IMG/VR virus record: IMGVR_UViG_3300025585_001131
Location: 1-20,457 of that record
Reading direction: 5' to 3' (one strand)
Source: a virus
DNA: 20,457 nt
The notes under the pieces were generated by a model. The model had not been told where the DNA came from, did not search any database, and worked only from the letters and a program-made list of their open reading frames with translations. Shown here one piece after another: positions 15,293-20,457 of the stretch (position 1 is the stretch's first letter; each line of letters starts with the position of its first letter). The translations under genes and the position numbers were made by a program.

Positions 15293-15602
15293 TATAGATA
15301 GTCTAATTCTTTCTGGGGCACTTGAGCCTGCAGGGATTGATCTGGAAACTGGAGAAATGTTATATAACTTTACTCCAAAATTAAAGCAAATAAATCCAGA
15401 ATTATTTGATATTGCAAATAATGATTTATATTCACAAATATCAGATTTATGGGTAAATGGTTTTGTTGAGTTAGATATGCTATCCAATAATCCATATGTC
15501 AAGTTAACGCCAAATGCTTTTAATGAATCATTGCTATCTACATTATCTAGAGATATGCTGCATACATTAAATGAGATAAAGAGGGTTATTTATGAAAACT
15601 AA
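15282..15602 (+). CDS. Small protein with GALEPAGID motif, tandem paralogue
   Basis: A 106-residue protein: LILSGALEPAGIDLETGEML and YNFTPKLKQINPELFDIA at the N-terminus repeat the pattern of the preceding gene, and the C-terminal half (about 50-106) is a helical extension the neighbour lacks. I recall this GALEPAGID/YNFTPKL type in other phage genomes but know no function. The start at 15282 is supported by GGAGA about six bases upstream. It overlaps the oxygenase start by 11 bases. Confidence 0.7.
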   Translation: MSTDIDSLILSGALEPAGIDLETGEMLYNFTPKLKQINPELFDIANNDLYSQISDLWVNGFVELDMLSNNPYVKLTPNAFNESLLSTLSRDMLHTLNEIKRVIYEN

Positions 15603-16185
15603 TATACTTGATGAAAACATTTTCTATTACACAGAAATAATAGATAATCCTTACGCCTTTATTGATTTAATTGAGTCTAATGATATAAAAATTAAAAATA
15701 CAAATGCTCCGCTAAGTCCGTGGAATGTTTGGACTGCAAGTAATGACGACTATATTTTTGGGTATCAAAAAAGATTTTTAGAAAATATAAAAGATCCTAG
15801 TTCAGATTATTATGAAGAATGTTTATTGATTCACGATACAATAAAAAATAGTATTGAAAAATGTTCTTATGACTATGCAAATCAAAAATCTATATCTATA
15901 GGTAATTTGACTCCATTATCAATAAGTAAGTATTCTGCTGGGGCACAAATGGGTCCACATGTTGACTCCTACGGAGATGACAGATCTCCAACAATATCGG
16001 TTGTTTTATATTTAAATGATGATTATGAGGGCGGAGAAATATACTTTAAAGAACAAGATATAAAAGTTAAGCCAAGTGCGGGTAGTCTAGTAATTTTTCC
16101 ATCTACAGAACCTTATTATCATCAATCATTACCTGTAGTAAGTGGATCAAAGTATATGACCCCAGGCTTCTGGTATAAAAACTAA
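15592..16185 (+). CDS. 2-oxoglutarate/Fe(II)-dependent dioxygenase (prolyl hydroxylase-like)
   Basis: A 197-residue enzyme with the double-stranded beta-helix iron site: H123-x-D125 in GPHVDSYGD and distal His177 in YYHQSLPV, with Lys187 in GSKYMTPGFW probably binding 2-oxoglutarate (where an Arg is more common). VVLYLNDDYEGGEIYF (137-152) is the characteristic strand pair of prolyl 4-hydroxylase-like oxygenases. Such enzymes hydroxylate proteins, nucleobases or small molecules; phages often carry them with unknown substrates. It lies at the end of a block with carbamoyltransferase and LLM genes. A leaderless-type promoter follows the stop codon. Confidence 0.88.
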   Translation: MKTNILDENIFYYTEIIDNPYAFIDLIESNDIKIKNTNAPLSPWNVWTASNDDYIFGYQKRFLENIKDPSSDYYEECLLIHDTIKNSIEKCSYDYANQKSISIGNLTPLSISKYSAGAQMGPHVDSYGDDRSPTISVVLYLNDDYEGGEIYFKEQDIKVKPSAGSLVIFPSTEPYYHQSLPVVSGSKYMTPGFWYKN

Positions 16186-16189
16186 ATAG

Positions 16190-16198
16190 TGGTATAAT
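16190..16198 (+). promoter_or_regulatory. Extended -10 promoter before the anchored protein gene
   Basis: TGGTATAAT, then ten bases to the ATG at 16209. Transcription would start around 16205, leaving at most a few untranslated bases, and no Shine-Dalgarno is present. Confidence 0.65.
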
Positions 16199-16208
16199 TA
16201 AATTCACA

Positions 16209-16646
16209 ATGGAATATTTATTGGGATCCCTTATTACTTTTATTATTGTTTCCTTGGTTGGAAGAAATGTGGATCGCAAAAAGGTAGACTTAGAATTTCC
16301 TTTTAACTATGTAAAATATAGACAGTCTGATATTTTTTCTCTAGTTAGAGCATACAATGTATCTCAAATTTTTGAAGAAAAAAATAAAAAAAATTTTAAA
16401 AATACCCAATCTTATAAGCATTTTAAAAATACCAATATTAAAGTTATTATTATGGATGATATAGCATATTGGATTAAGGACAATCTTTTTTATACAGCCA
16501 ATGTTGTAGATGGAATAGTAGACAAAGAAACTACTAGAACAGTTGACACAATGGATATGGATAAGGTACAATTGGATAAGATGATGTTTATTATTGATCA
16601 ACTTAGAGAGGAAAATACTCGTGATAGTGGGAGTGCAGGGAACTAG
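16209..16646 (+). CDS. Membrane-anchored protein of unknown function
   Basis: A 145-residue protein with one N-terminal hydrophobic span (about 2-18, MEYLLGSLITFIIVSLVG), a basic Asn/Lys-rich linker (about 40-78), and a helical C-terminal region including DTMDMDKVQLDKMMFIIDQL. The topology suggests a cytoplasmic domain tethered to the membrane. I do not recognise a characterised family. It is expressed from a near-leaderless promoter. Its end overlaps the next gene by about 26 bases. Confidence 0.65.
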   Translation: MEYLLGSLITFIIVSLVGRNVDRKKVDLEFPFNYVKYRQSDIFSLVRAYNVSQIFEEKNKKNFKNTQSYKHFKNTNIKVIIMDDIAYWIKDNLFYTANVVDGIVDKETTRTVDTMDMDKVQLDKMMFIIDQLREENTRDSGSAGN

Positions 16647-16971
16647 TAGTTTTAACGACTACCAGATTTTTCTTCGTGCTATGGGCGTAGCACTTTCTGG
16701 AATAAAAAGTGATGACAATTATATCTATATTTATACAGCAGGTCCTAAAAATATTAACGATATGGTTATGGAATTTACCAATTTATCAGATCGTGGATTA
16801 AAGGGTAGGGGAATTAAAATTAAAATGTTTAAGGTTGCCCCCGAATGGTTAGAAGAAAATTGTGCTGATATTAACTATTTTGCATATCTTTGCAATCCTA
16901 GAGAAAATCAGAGCAAACTATTTAAAACGATACAACTAAATAATATAGAATATGGTCTATTTAACAGTTAG
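16621..16971 (+). CDS. SLOG/Rossmann-like small protein
   Basis: A 116-residue protein starting at GTG 16621: MIVGVQGTSSFNDYQIFLRAM, a glycine-containing first strand-loop followed by strands IYIYTAGPKNIND and IKIKMFKVAPEWLEEN. The order resembles SLOG/DprA-like nucleotide-binding folds (VxGxxxFxD, then GGA-like TAG, then a late strand), without full confidence. GAGAGGA lies eight bases before the GTG. A TTG at 16594 is also in frame but lacks a ribosome binding site and would give a longer N-terminus before the first strand. Confidence 0.55.
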   Translation: MIVGVQGTSSFNDYQIFLRAMGVALSGIKSDDNYIYIYTAGPKNINDMVMEFTNLSDRGLKGRGIKIKMFKVAPEWLEENCADINYFAYLCNPRENQSKLFKTIQLNNIEYGLFNS

Positions 16972-16978
16972 GTAAAAA

Positions 16979-17188
16979 ATGATAATTAATGATTTAGAGA
17001 CAATGGAGAACATTGTCAATAATAACAATACCCTGTCCTGGATAGGTTGGGATGTTGTTGAAAGACACAAAACACAAAAGGCAAAAACATCTAAAGATGG
17101 AATTTTTGTTGACGGGTATTGGTATACACAGAAAGTGTATCCAGTAACTCGTGAAGGTTGGAGCATTCCTCAGAAACTTGTAAGGTGA
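16979..17188 (+). CDS. Conserved small actinophage protein (WxGWDVV type)
   Basis: A 69-residue protein with MIINDLETMENIV, then LSWIGWDVVERH, and near the end a KDGIFVDGYWYTQKVYP segment. I recall this pattern from many actinophage genomes, often close to a WhiB gene as here, with no known function. It is probably a compact alpha/beta protein. Only a weak AGG precedes the start. Confidence 0.7.
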   Translation: MIINDLETMENIVNNNNTLSWIGWDVVERHKTQKAKTSKDGIFVDGYWYTQKVYPVTREGWSIPQKLVR

Positions 17189-17192
17189 TGCC

Positions 17193-17474
17193 ATGCCTAA
17201 GCATCTTTGGAAAGACGATGCGTCTTGTTTAGATTATGATACAAATATATTTTTTGAAAAATATGAAGATGATGAGGCACTAAGGCCTGCCATAGATCTT
17301 TTATGTTCTTCTTGCAGTGTAAGGAAAGAATGCTTTGCTGTAGGGGTATCACAAAAAGAATGGGGAGTTTGGGGCGGTGTTTATTTAGAAGAGGGTAAAC
17401 TTTCTAAAGAGTTCAACAGCCACAAAAATAAAGAAAGTTGGGCAAAAATTTGGCAATCCTTAACGATAGACTAG
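17193..17474 (+). CDS. WhiB-like Fe-S transcription factor
   Basis: A 93-residue regulator with the WhiB signature: C12, C38, C41 and C47 (SC...CSSCSVRKECF) to hold a [4Fe-4S] cluster, then the G-V-W-G-G turn at 58-62 and a basic-polar tail. WhiB proteins bind the primary sigma factor of Actinobacteria and redirect transcription; in phages they often act on host or phage promoters. This family is restricted to Actinobacteria and their phages, so it is the best evidence for host phylum. It follows a conserved small gene by four bases, with AAGG upstream of the ATG. Confidence 0.93.
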   Translation: MPKHLWKDDASCLDYDTNIFFEKYEDDEALRPAIDLLCSSCSVRKECFAVGVSQKEWGVWGGVYLEEGKLSKEFNSHKNKESWAKIWQSLTID

Positions 17475-17476
17475 TA

Positions 17477-17485
17477 TGGTAGTAT
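17477..17485 (+). promoter_or_regulatory. Extended -10 promoter, leaderless arrangement
   Basis: TGGTAGTAT followed by exactly six bases and the ATG at 17492, the same geometry as at 8416 and 19670. It begins three bases after the WhiB stop, so this promoter could be a target of that regulator. Confidence 0.6.
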
Positions 17486-17491
17486 AGATAT

Positions 17492-17725
17492 ATGTACACA
17501 GATTCTATGCGTAGAGCCTTTAGGTCATTAGATCATTATGCTCCAAAAGGATTTTCTGTAGAGATTATAGATAATGATAATTTTATAACAGTTAGAGCAA
17601 AGGCATCTTCTTTTGTAAATTTATCTGATCGTGATAAAAAGAAGGCGGTTGAATATATGTCTATGGTAAAAAAAGCATTTGAAGATTTAGGTTCAATTGT
17701 ACTTCTGACTAGGACAGAGCAATGA
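17492..17725 (+). CDS. Small hypothetical protein
   Basis: A 77-residue protein of unknown function. It looks like a small alpha/beta domain (FSVEIIDNDNFITVRAKASSF) followed by two helices rich in Asp/Lys. It is probably leaderless from the promoter just upstream. The stop overlaps the next start as ATGA. Confidence 0.65.
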   Translation: MYTDSMRRAFRSLDHYAPKGFSVEIIDNDNFITVRAKASSFVNLSDRDKKKAVEYMSMVKKAFEDLGSIVLLTRTEQ

Positions 17726-18075
17726 TTATTGAATTAATAGTTTATTCTTTTTTAACATTACTATTTGTTTATCTTATTTTTAATAATGTTAAAATAAAAT
17801 ACAAAAATTTTGAGTTGCAACAAAAACTACTAGAGTCTATGCTTAATAGAAATATGCTTTTAGAAAATATGAAAGCATTAAGTAAGTCAAAATCAATTGT
17901 AGAAGATGATGGATTTAATAAGTTTATTAATCAGTCAAGAGATTGGGCATTTCAGTATATAGAGTTTGCTCAATTAGAACTAAGCAAAATAATTAATCAA
18001 CAAAATTCATTAACCAAAGAAGAGATTATTGATAGAATAAATACTTTATTACCTACGGATAACAAAAATGATTAA
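17722..18075 (+). CDS. Single-span membrane protein with coiled coil
   Basis: A 117-residue protein with one N-terminal span (about 4-22) and a cytoplasmic helical region. A segment DDGFNKFINQSRDWAFQYIE (61-80) is of a kind I associate with small phage proteins of unknown role. The ATG overlaps the upstream stop and its end overlaps the next gene by 8 bases, so it is part of one unit. Confidence 0.68.
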   Translation: MIIELIVYSFLTLLFVYLIFNNVKIKYKNFELQQKLLESMLNRNMLLENMKALSKSKSIVEDDGFNKFINQSRDWAFQYIEFAQLELSKIINQQNSLTKEEIIDRINTLLPTDNKND

Positions 18076-18265
18076 TGCAAGGGGTATTCCTACAGCAAAT
18101 TGTCCAGAATGTGGATATGATTTGCTTAAAGTAAATGTAAAAATTGATCCTATTGATTATGAACTAGGACTATACACATTAGATGGAGAGTGTGCCAAAT
18201 GTGGAACACTTGTTACGGTAGCAACACCCCTTGACCATCCTAACTTTAACAAAGGAGAAAAATGA
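18068..18265 (+). CDS. Zinc-ribbon protein
   Basis: A 65-residue protein with two Cys pairs, CPECG (C12/C15) and CAKCG (C42/C45), the layout of a rubredoxin-like zinc ribbon. The function is unknown. The ribosome binding site AAAGGAGAAAA for the next gene lies in its 3' end, and the stop overlaps that start. Confidence 0.75.
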   Translation: MINARGIPTANCPECGYDLLKVNVKIDPIDYELGLYTLDGECAKCGTLVTVATPLDHPNFNKGEK

Positions 18266-18420
18266 AAGATATTATATTTTCAATATTAACAGGCTTTGGT
18301 TGCGGAGTAATCTTTGCAGCCTTTAAACTTCCAGTTCCAGCCCCTCCAGTGTTTGCTGGTGTTGCTGGTATAATTGGATTATGGCTCGGATACGATGTCA
18401 TAACAAGGTTCATATCCTAG
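18262..18420 (+). CDS. XapX-like small membrane protein
   Basis: A 52-residue gene that overlaps the zinc-ribbon stop (ATGA) and is served by AAAGGAG a few bases upstream. The product MKDIIFSILTGFGCGVIFAAF, then KLPVPAPPVFAGVAGIIGLWLGY and a short tail, has two hydrophobic spans with the PxPAPP loop and WLGY end that mark the XapX family (PF07235, DUF1427). Cellular relatives are of unknown function. Confidence 0.8.
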   Translation: MKDIIFSILTGFGCGVIFAAFKLPVPAPPVFAGVAGIIGLWLGYDVITRFIS

Positions 18421-18431
18421 GAGGAAAATAA

Positions 18432-18743
18432 ATGGACGCAAAAATGAAAGCAATGCTTGCATCATACGGACGATCAGTTCTTGGTGCTGCGCTTGCGCTA
18501 TATATGTCTGGGGTTACAGACCCTAAGACACTTGCATATTCGTTATTGGCTGCAATTGCACCAGTTGGGTTAAGAGCAATTAATCCTAACGATAAAGCAT
18601 TTGGAAGAATGCCTGCAGTTTCTGCACTTGAAACAGCACTTGCAAACTTACAAGTTAAAAAGGCTCCAACAAAGAAGGCTCCAGCAAAGAAAACTGCTGC
18701 AAAGAAGTCTTCTGGTGGCGGTAAGCCAGCCGACATGGCATAA
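18432..18743 (+). CDS. Membrane protein with histone-like KAP tail
   Basis: A 103-residue protein. The N-terminal half holds two hydrophobic segments (about 14-28 and 34-50) around a GVTDPKTLAYS turn, then AINPNDKAFG (49-58). The C-terminal third (75-93) is Lys/Ala/Pro-rich (VKKAPTKKAPAKKTAAKK), like histone H1 or bacterial HU tails. The membrane part resembles small phage holin-like proteins, and the tail could bind DNA or nucleic acid at the membrane. AGGAGG lies about ten bases upstream of the ATG. An intrinsic terminator follows its stop. Confidence 0.7.
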   Translation: MDAKMKAMLASYGRSVLGAALALYMSGVTDPKTLAYSLLAAIAPVGLRAINPNDKAFGRMPAVSALETALANLQVKKAPTKKAPAKKTAAKKSSGGGKPADMA

Positions 18744-18761
18744 ATTAGTTAAATAAAATTT

Positions 18762-18793
18762 GGGGGTGTTGATTTTGACACCTCCATTTTTTA
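18762..18793 (+). terminator. Rho-independent terminator overlapping the hsp20 promoter
   Basis: Stem GGGGGTGT (18762-18769) with ACACCTCC (18778-18785), 8 bp with one G-U pair, then ATTTTTTAT. It ends the preceding small-gene operon. The 3' arm of the stem contains the -35 hexamer of the next promoter. Confidence 0.88.
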
Positions 18794-18802
18794 TGCTATA
18801 AT
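18775..18802 (+). promoter_or_regulatory. Strong promoter for hsp20 with extended -10
   Basis: TTGACA (18775-18780), a 16-base spacer, then TGC-TATAAT (18794-18802). Both elements match the sigma-70 consensus. The predicted start is near 18809. Confidence 0.85.
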
Positions 18803-18809
18803 ACATATG

Positions 18810-18829
18810 TACCCGCCCAAAGGGGGGTA
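18810..18829 (+). promoter_or_regulatory. GC-rich 5' hairpin at the start of the hsp20 mRNA
   Basis: TACCC-G-CCC pairs with GGGGGGTA (one bulged G, AAA loop), 8 bp. It should lie at the first bases of the transcript, about 20 bases before the AAGGAGG. It would protect the mRNA 5' end; it does not cover the ribosome binding site, so there is no clear thermosensor. Confidence 0.6.
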
Positions 18830-18859
18830 TTAATTGAACTCGCTTAATAAGGAGGAAAC

Positions 18860-19279
18860 ATGGTAAGTTCATTTGCATTGGATCTTTTTAAGGATCCATT
18901 TTTTATTGGTTTCAACAGAGAGTTGGACCGTTTTTCTAATATCCATCGTGAGGCAACTCGTCAATCTTATCCACCATATGATGTGGTAAAACTTGATGAG
19001 GACACTTACAAGTTATCTTTGGCCATTGCTGGTTTCAGCAAGGACGAAGTTGAGGTTTCTGTGGATAATGGAAGTTTAATTATCAAGGGTGAGAAAACCG
19101 AAGAAGAGAACACTAATGTTCTACATAAGGGTATCGCAACTCGCAAATTCACACGCACCTTTGCTCTTGGAGAGTATATGGAGGTAGATCGTGCTGAAAT
19201 GGCAGACGGTATTCTTAGCGTCTTTGTGGAAAGAAACATCCCAGAAGAAAAGAAACCAAAAACAATCAAAATAAAGTAA
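18860..19279 (+). CDS. Hsp20/alpha-crystallin small heat-shock protein
   Basis: A 139-residue small heat-shock chaperone. The alpha-crystallin domain spans about 37-126 with PPYDVVKLDEDTYKLSLAI, VSVDNGSLIIKGEK and the conserved ADGILSVF (115-122); the C-terminus carries the IKIK motif used in oligomer assembly. Such proteins bind unfolding proteins. It has its own strong promoter, a 5' hairpin and AAGGAGGA before the ATG, suggesting high expression and perhaps a role in virion folding or host stress. Related genes are known in cyanophages and other phages. Confidence 0.93.
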   Translation: MVSSFALDLFKDPFFIGFNRELDRFSNIHREATRQSYPPYDVVKLDEDTYKLSLAIAGFSKDEVEVSVDNGSLIIKGEKTEEENTNVLHKGIATRKFTRTFALGEYMEVDRAEMADGILSVFVERNIPEEKKPKTIKIK

Positions 19280-19291
19280 TACAATATAGAT

Positions 19292-19371
19292 AGTCCTCCG
19301 CAGGACCTTGGGATGAGTAGTTACCATCTTATTTAACCTGGCCATCGTGCCTGAATTTCCTGCGGGGGATT
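19292..19371 (+). ncRNA. Structured intergenic RNA candidate
   Basis: A 12-bp long-range helix TCCTCCGCAGGA (19294-19305) with TCCTGCGGGGGA (19358-19369), one G-U pair and no mismatch. It encloses about 52 bases that can form small hairpins (GATG/CATC near 19312-19328; GGC/GCC near 19340-19350). The 3' arm can alternatively pair in GGGGA-TTTATAAT-TCCCC (19365-19382). No T-run follows, so it is not a plain terminator. The region is unusually GC-rich for this genome. Function unknown; the transcript probably comes from hsp20. Confidence 0.5.
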
Positions 19372-19384
19372 TATAATTCCCCTG

Positions 19385-19390
19385 TATAAT
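19385..19390 (+). promoter_or_regulatory. -10 hexamer for the HNH gene
   Basis: A perfect TATAAT, preceded directly by TG, ten bases before the ATG at 19401. The transcript would have only about three untranslated bases and no Shine-Dalgarno. It sits immediately after the structured RNA element. Confidence 0.6.
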
Positions 19391-19400
19391 AATCTTATCT

Positions 19401-19664
19401 ATGACTGACAAAGAACTTCATAGGCAAAAGCAGGCTTACAAGCAAAGACTGGTAGAAATAAAAGAGTCCAGTGGGTGTAAAGACTGCGGAGAAAGTAACC
19501 CAATAGTTTTAGACTTTGACCATCTTAAAGACAAAAAATATAATGTTTCACGAATGATACATGATGGTTTTTCATGGAAGGCTATCAAAAAAGAAATAGC
19601 AAAATGTGAGGTAGTTTGCGCTAATTGCCACAGAATAAGGACATATAACCGCCTTGCTGGGTAA
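19401..19664 (+). CDS. Small HNH-family zinc protein/endonuclease
   Basis: An 87-residue protein with Cys4-type HNH features: CKDCG (C26/C29), LDFDH (38-42, with Asp39-x-Asp40-His41-like catalytic His), and CANCHR (C73/C76/His77). A basic N-terminus and the KKYNVSRMIHDGFSWKAIKKEI middle fit the small HNH proteins common in actinophages. It may nick DNA as a free-standing homing nuclease or act with the terminase; activity is not proven. It has a near-leaderless promoter. Confidence 0.8.
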   Translation: MTDKELHRQKQAYKQRLVEIKESSGCKDCGESNPIVLDFDHLKDKKYNVSRMIHDGFSWKAIKKEIAKCEVVCANCHRIRTYNRLAG

Positions 19665-19669
19665 TATTA

Positions 19670-19678
19670 TGCTATAAT
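19670..19678 (+). promoter_or_regulatory. Extended -10 promoter, leaderless arrangement
   Basis: TGCTATAAT, then six bases to the ATG at 19685. The predicted transcript start coincides with the start codon; no Shine-Dalgarno is present. Confidence 0.72.
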
Positions 19679-19684
19679 AATTGA

Positions 19685-20134
19685 ATGGATCAACTAATAG
19701 CCCTGCTTAAGGTACTGCTTGCAGATAATATTACCCTTAAACTAAAGGCACATGGATATCATTGGAATGTTGAAGGTGATGATTTTCCTCAATTCCATGA
19801 TTTTTTTGGAGATATATATGCAGATTATGAGTCAGCGACAGATACATATGCAGAGTGGCTTCGTAAATTAGATGCTTATGCACCTTTTAAGTTATCTCGT
19901 TTTATAGAACTTAACGAAGTTGGAGAGCCAGAAGTAACCTCTGATCCAATGATGATGACAGCAGATTTATTAATGGCTAATGATATGGTTTTATCTAAAC
20001 TTATGAATGCAGTTGAACTTGCTACAGCAAATAGACAGCATGCTCTTGCTAATTTTTTTGCAGAGCGTATGGATCAACACCAAAGATGGCACTGGATGCT
20101 TTCTGCATCACTAAAGGAAACTGAGAGCGACTAA
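19685..20134 (+). CDS. Dps/ferritin-like DNA-protection protein
   Basis: A 149-residue four-helix protein of the Dps type. The N-terminal helix has LKAHGYHWNVEG with His23/His26 where Dps ferroxidase ligands sit, followed by a second helix FHDFFGDIYADYESATDTYAEWLRKLDA with the usual acidic ligands, and a C-terminal helix ending HQRWHWML. Dps oxidises Fe2+ and shields DNA from oxidative damage. No long basic N-terminal tail is present. It is probably leaderless. The stop overlaps the next start (TAATG). Confidence 0.88.
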   Translation: MDQLIALLKVLLADNITLKLKAHGYHWNVEGDDFPQFHDFFGDIYADYESATDTYAEWLRKLDAYAPFKLSRFIELNEVGEPEVTSDPMMMTADLLMANDMVLSKLMNAVELATANRQHALANFFAERMDQHQRWHWMLSASLKETESD

Positions 20135-20457
20135 TGCCATATTCTGTAGGTGCTAAAGGTTCTCATGGGTGTTCTGGATACCCTGCTGTAAAAACAAGCA
20201 CAGGAGAGGTTATGGGCTGTCATAAGACCAAAGAAGAGGCAGCAGCACAGATATACGCTATAAACCGTTCTGAGGGCAATATAAAGGCAGATATAAGCAC
20301 TATTGGGGAGTCATCGGACAAGCCATGTTCTTACGATGGCTGCGGTTGTCCTACATGTGAAGATATGAATGTTTGCTGTGATTTATGTCCAGTTTGTCAA
20401 GCCAATGAAATGAAGGGCGATTGCTGCGGGGATGTAAATAAGGCAAATCCATGCTGG
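20134..20457 (+). CDS. Cys-rich protein with phage GCH motif (partial, cut by window end)
   Basis: At least 108 codons are open to the end of the window. The N-terminus (MPYSVGAKGSHGCSGYPAV, then TGEVMGCHKTKEEAAAQIYAI) is a short module that in many actinophages heads or precedes head-assembly genes such as a maturation protease or portal. After residue 60 it becomes exceptionally cysteine-rich: C65, C70, C72, C75, C81, C82, C85, C88, C97, C98, C107, suggesting metal binding or several zinc clusters. Start chosen because of the TAATG overlap with the Dps-like gene. The remainder is outside the window. Confidence 0.75.
   Translation, partial: MPYSVGAKGSHGCSGYPAVKTSTGEVMGCHKTKEEAAAQIYAINRSEGNIKADISTIGESSDKPCSYDGCGCPTCEDMNVCCDLCPVCQANEMKGDCCGDVNKANPCW

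Noticed and set aside
18807-18833. Eight-codon reading frame ATG-TAC-CCG... before hsp20 as a leader peptide
   Set aside because: The predicted transcript starts at about 18809, inside or after this ATG, and the sequence is better explained by the 5' hairpin.
19121-19411. Minus-strand open frame across the structured intergenic region and the end of hsp20
   Set aside because: It overlaps the Hsp20 coding sequence extensively in another frame, has no ribosome binding site and gives no recognisable protein.
1-20457. tRNA genes, CRISPR arrays, insertion sequences and attachment sites
   Set aside because: No T-loop GTTCGA-type sequence with flanking cloverleaf arms, no regularly spaced repeats, and no transposase or integrase motif was seen. 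A tRNAscan-SE run would be decisive for tRNAs.

Overview
This window is a stretch of a tailed-phage genome (Caudoviricetes), or a prophage of one. Every gene I can support lies on the + strand. They are tightly packed, with many ATGA or TAATG stop/start overlaps. The sequence is A+T-rich. A WhiB-type iron-sulfur regulator, a DUF7455-like zinc protein and several small proteins of actinophage type point to an actinobacterial host. The low G+C, the weak codon bias toward GC and the Ala/Thr-rich secreted proteins suggest a low-GC freshwater actinobacterium of the acI/Nanopelagicales kind. The host assignment is inference.

Layout. (1) 1-4830, DNA processing and packaging: a Cas4/RecB-like nuclease, a zinc-finger protein, a RuvC/RNase H-fold resolvase, a 51-aa helix-turn-helix protein, a DUF1599-like protein, then small and large terminase. 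(2) 4856-8203, two large exported proteins separated by a very clear intrinsic terminator: an S-layer-like Ala/Thr-rich protein, and a PA14-domain protein with coiled coils, a Pro-Glu-Thr stalk and a C-terminal hydrophobic anchor. The second appears to start at a non-canonical ATA codon. (3) 8205-9658, a probable lysis block: two small membrane proteins (holin candidates), a lipoprotein and a CHAP endolysin. (4) 9714-11650: an HslV/proteasome-like Ntn hydrolase, a conserved small acidic protein and a secreted HExxH metallopeptidase with a Thr-Pro linker. (5) 11652-16185, a metabolic/modification block: NodU/TobZ-type carbamoyltransferase, DUF2061 membrane protein, FmdB-like and DUF7455-like zinc proteins, luciferase-like monooxygenase, thermonuclease, a tandem pair of paralogous small proteins, and a 2-oxoglutarate/Fe(II) dioxygenase. 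(6) 16209-18743: small membrane, zinc-ribbon and WhiB-like genes, an XapX-like protein, and a membrane protein with a histone-like Lys/Ala/Pro tail. (7) 18762-20457: terminator and promoter fused head to tail, Hsp20, a structured intergenic RNA candidate, an HNH protein, a Dps/ferritin-like protein, and the start of a Cys-rich protein cut by the window end.

Transcription looks driven by a host-type primary sigma factor. At least nine sites match extended -10 (TGnTATAAT) or full -35/-10 promoters. Several sit so close to the start codon (-10, six bases, ATG) that the mRNA should be leaderless. Apart from the terminase, no capsid, portal or tail genes were recognised here; they presumably lie beyond 20457. 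No tRNA, CRISPR array, insertion sequence or attachment site was seen by eye.
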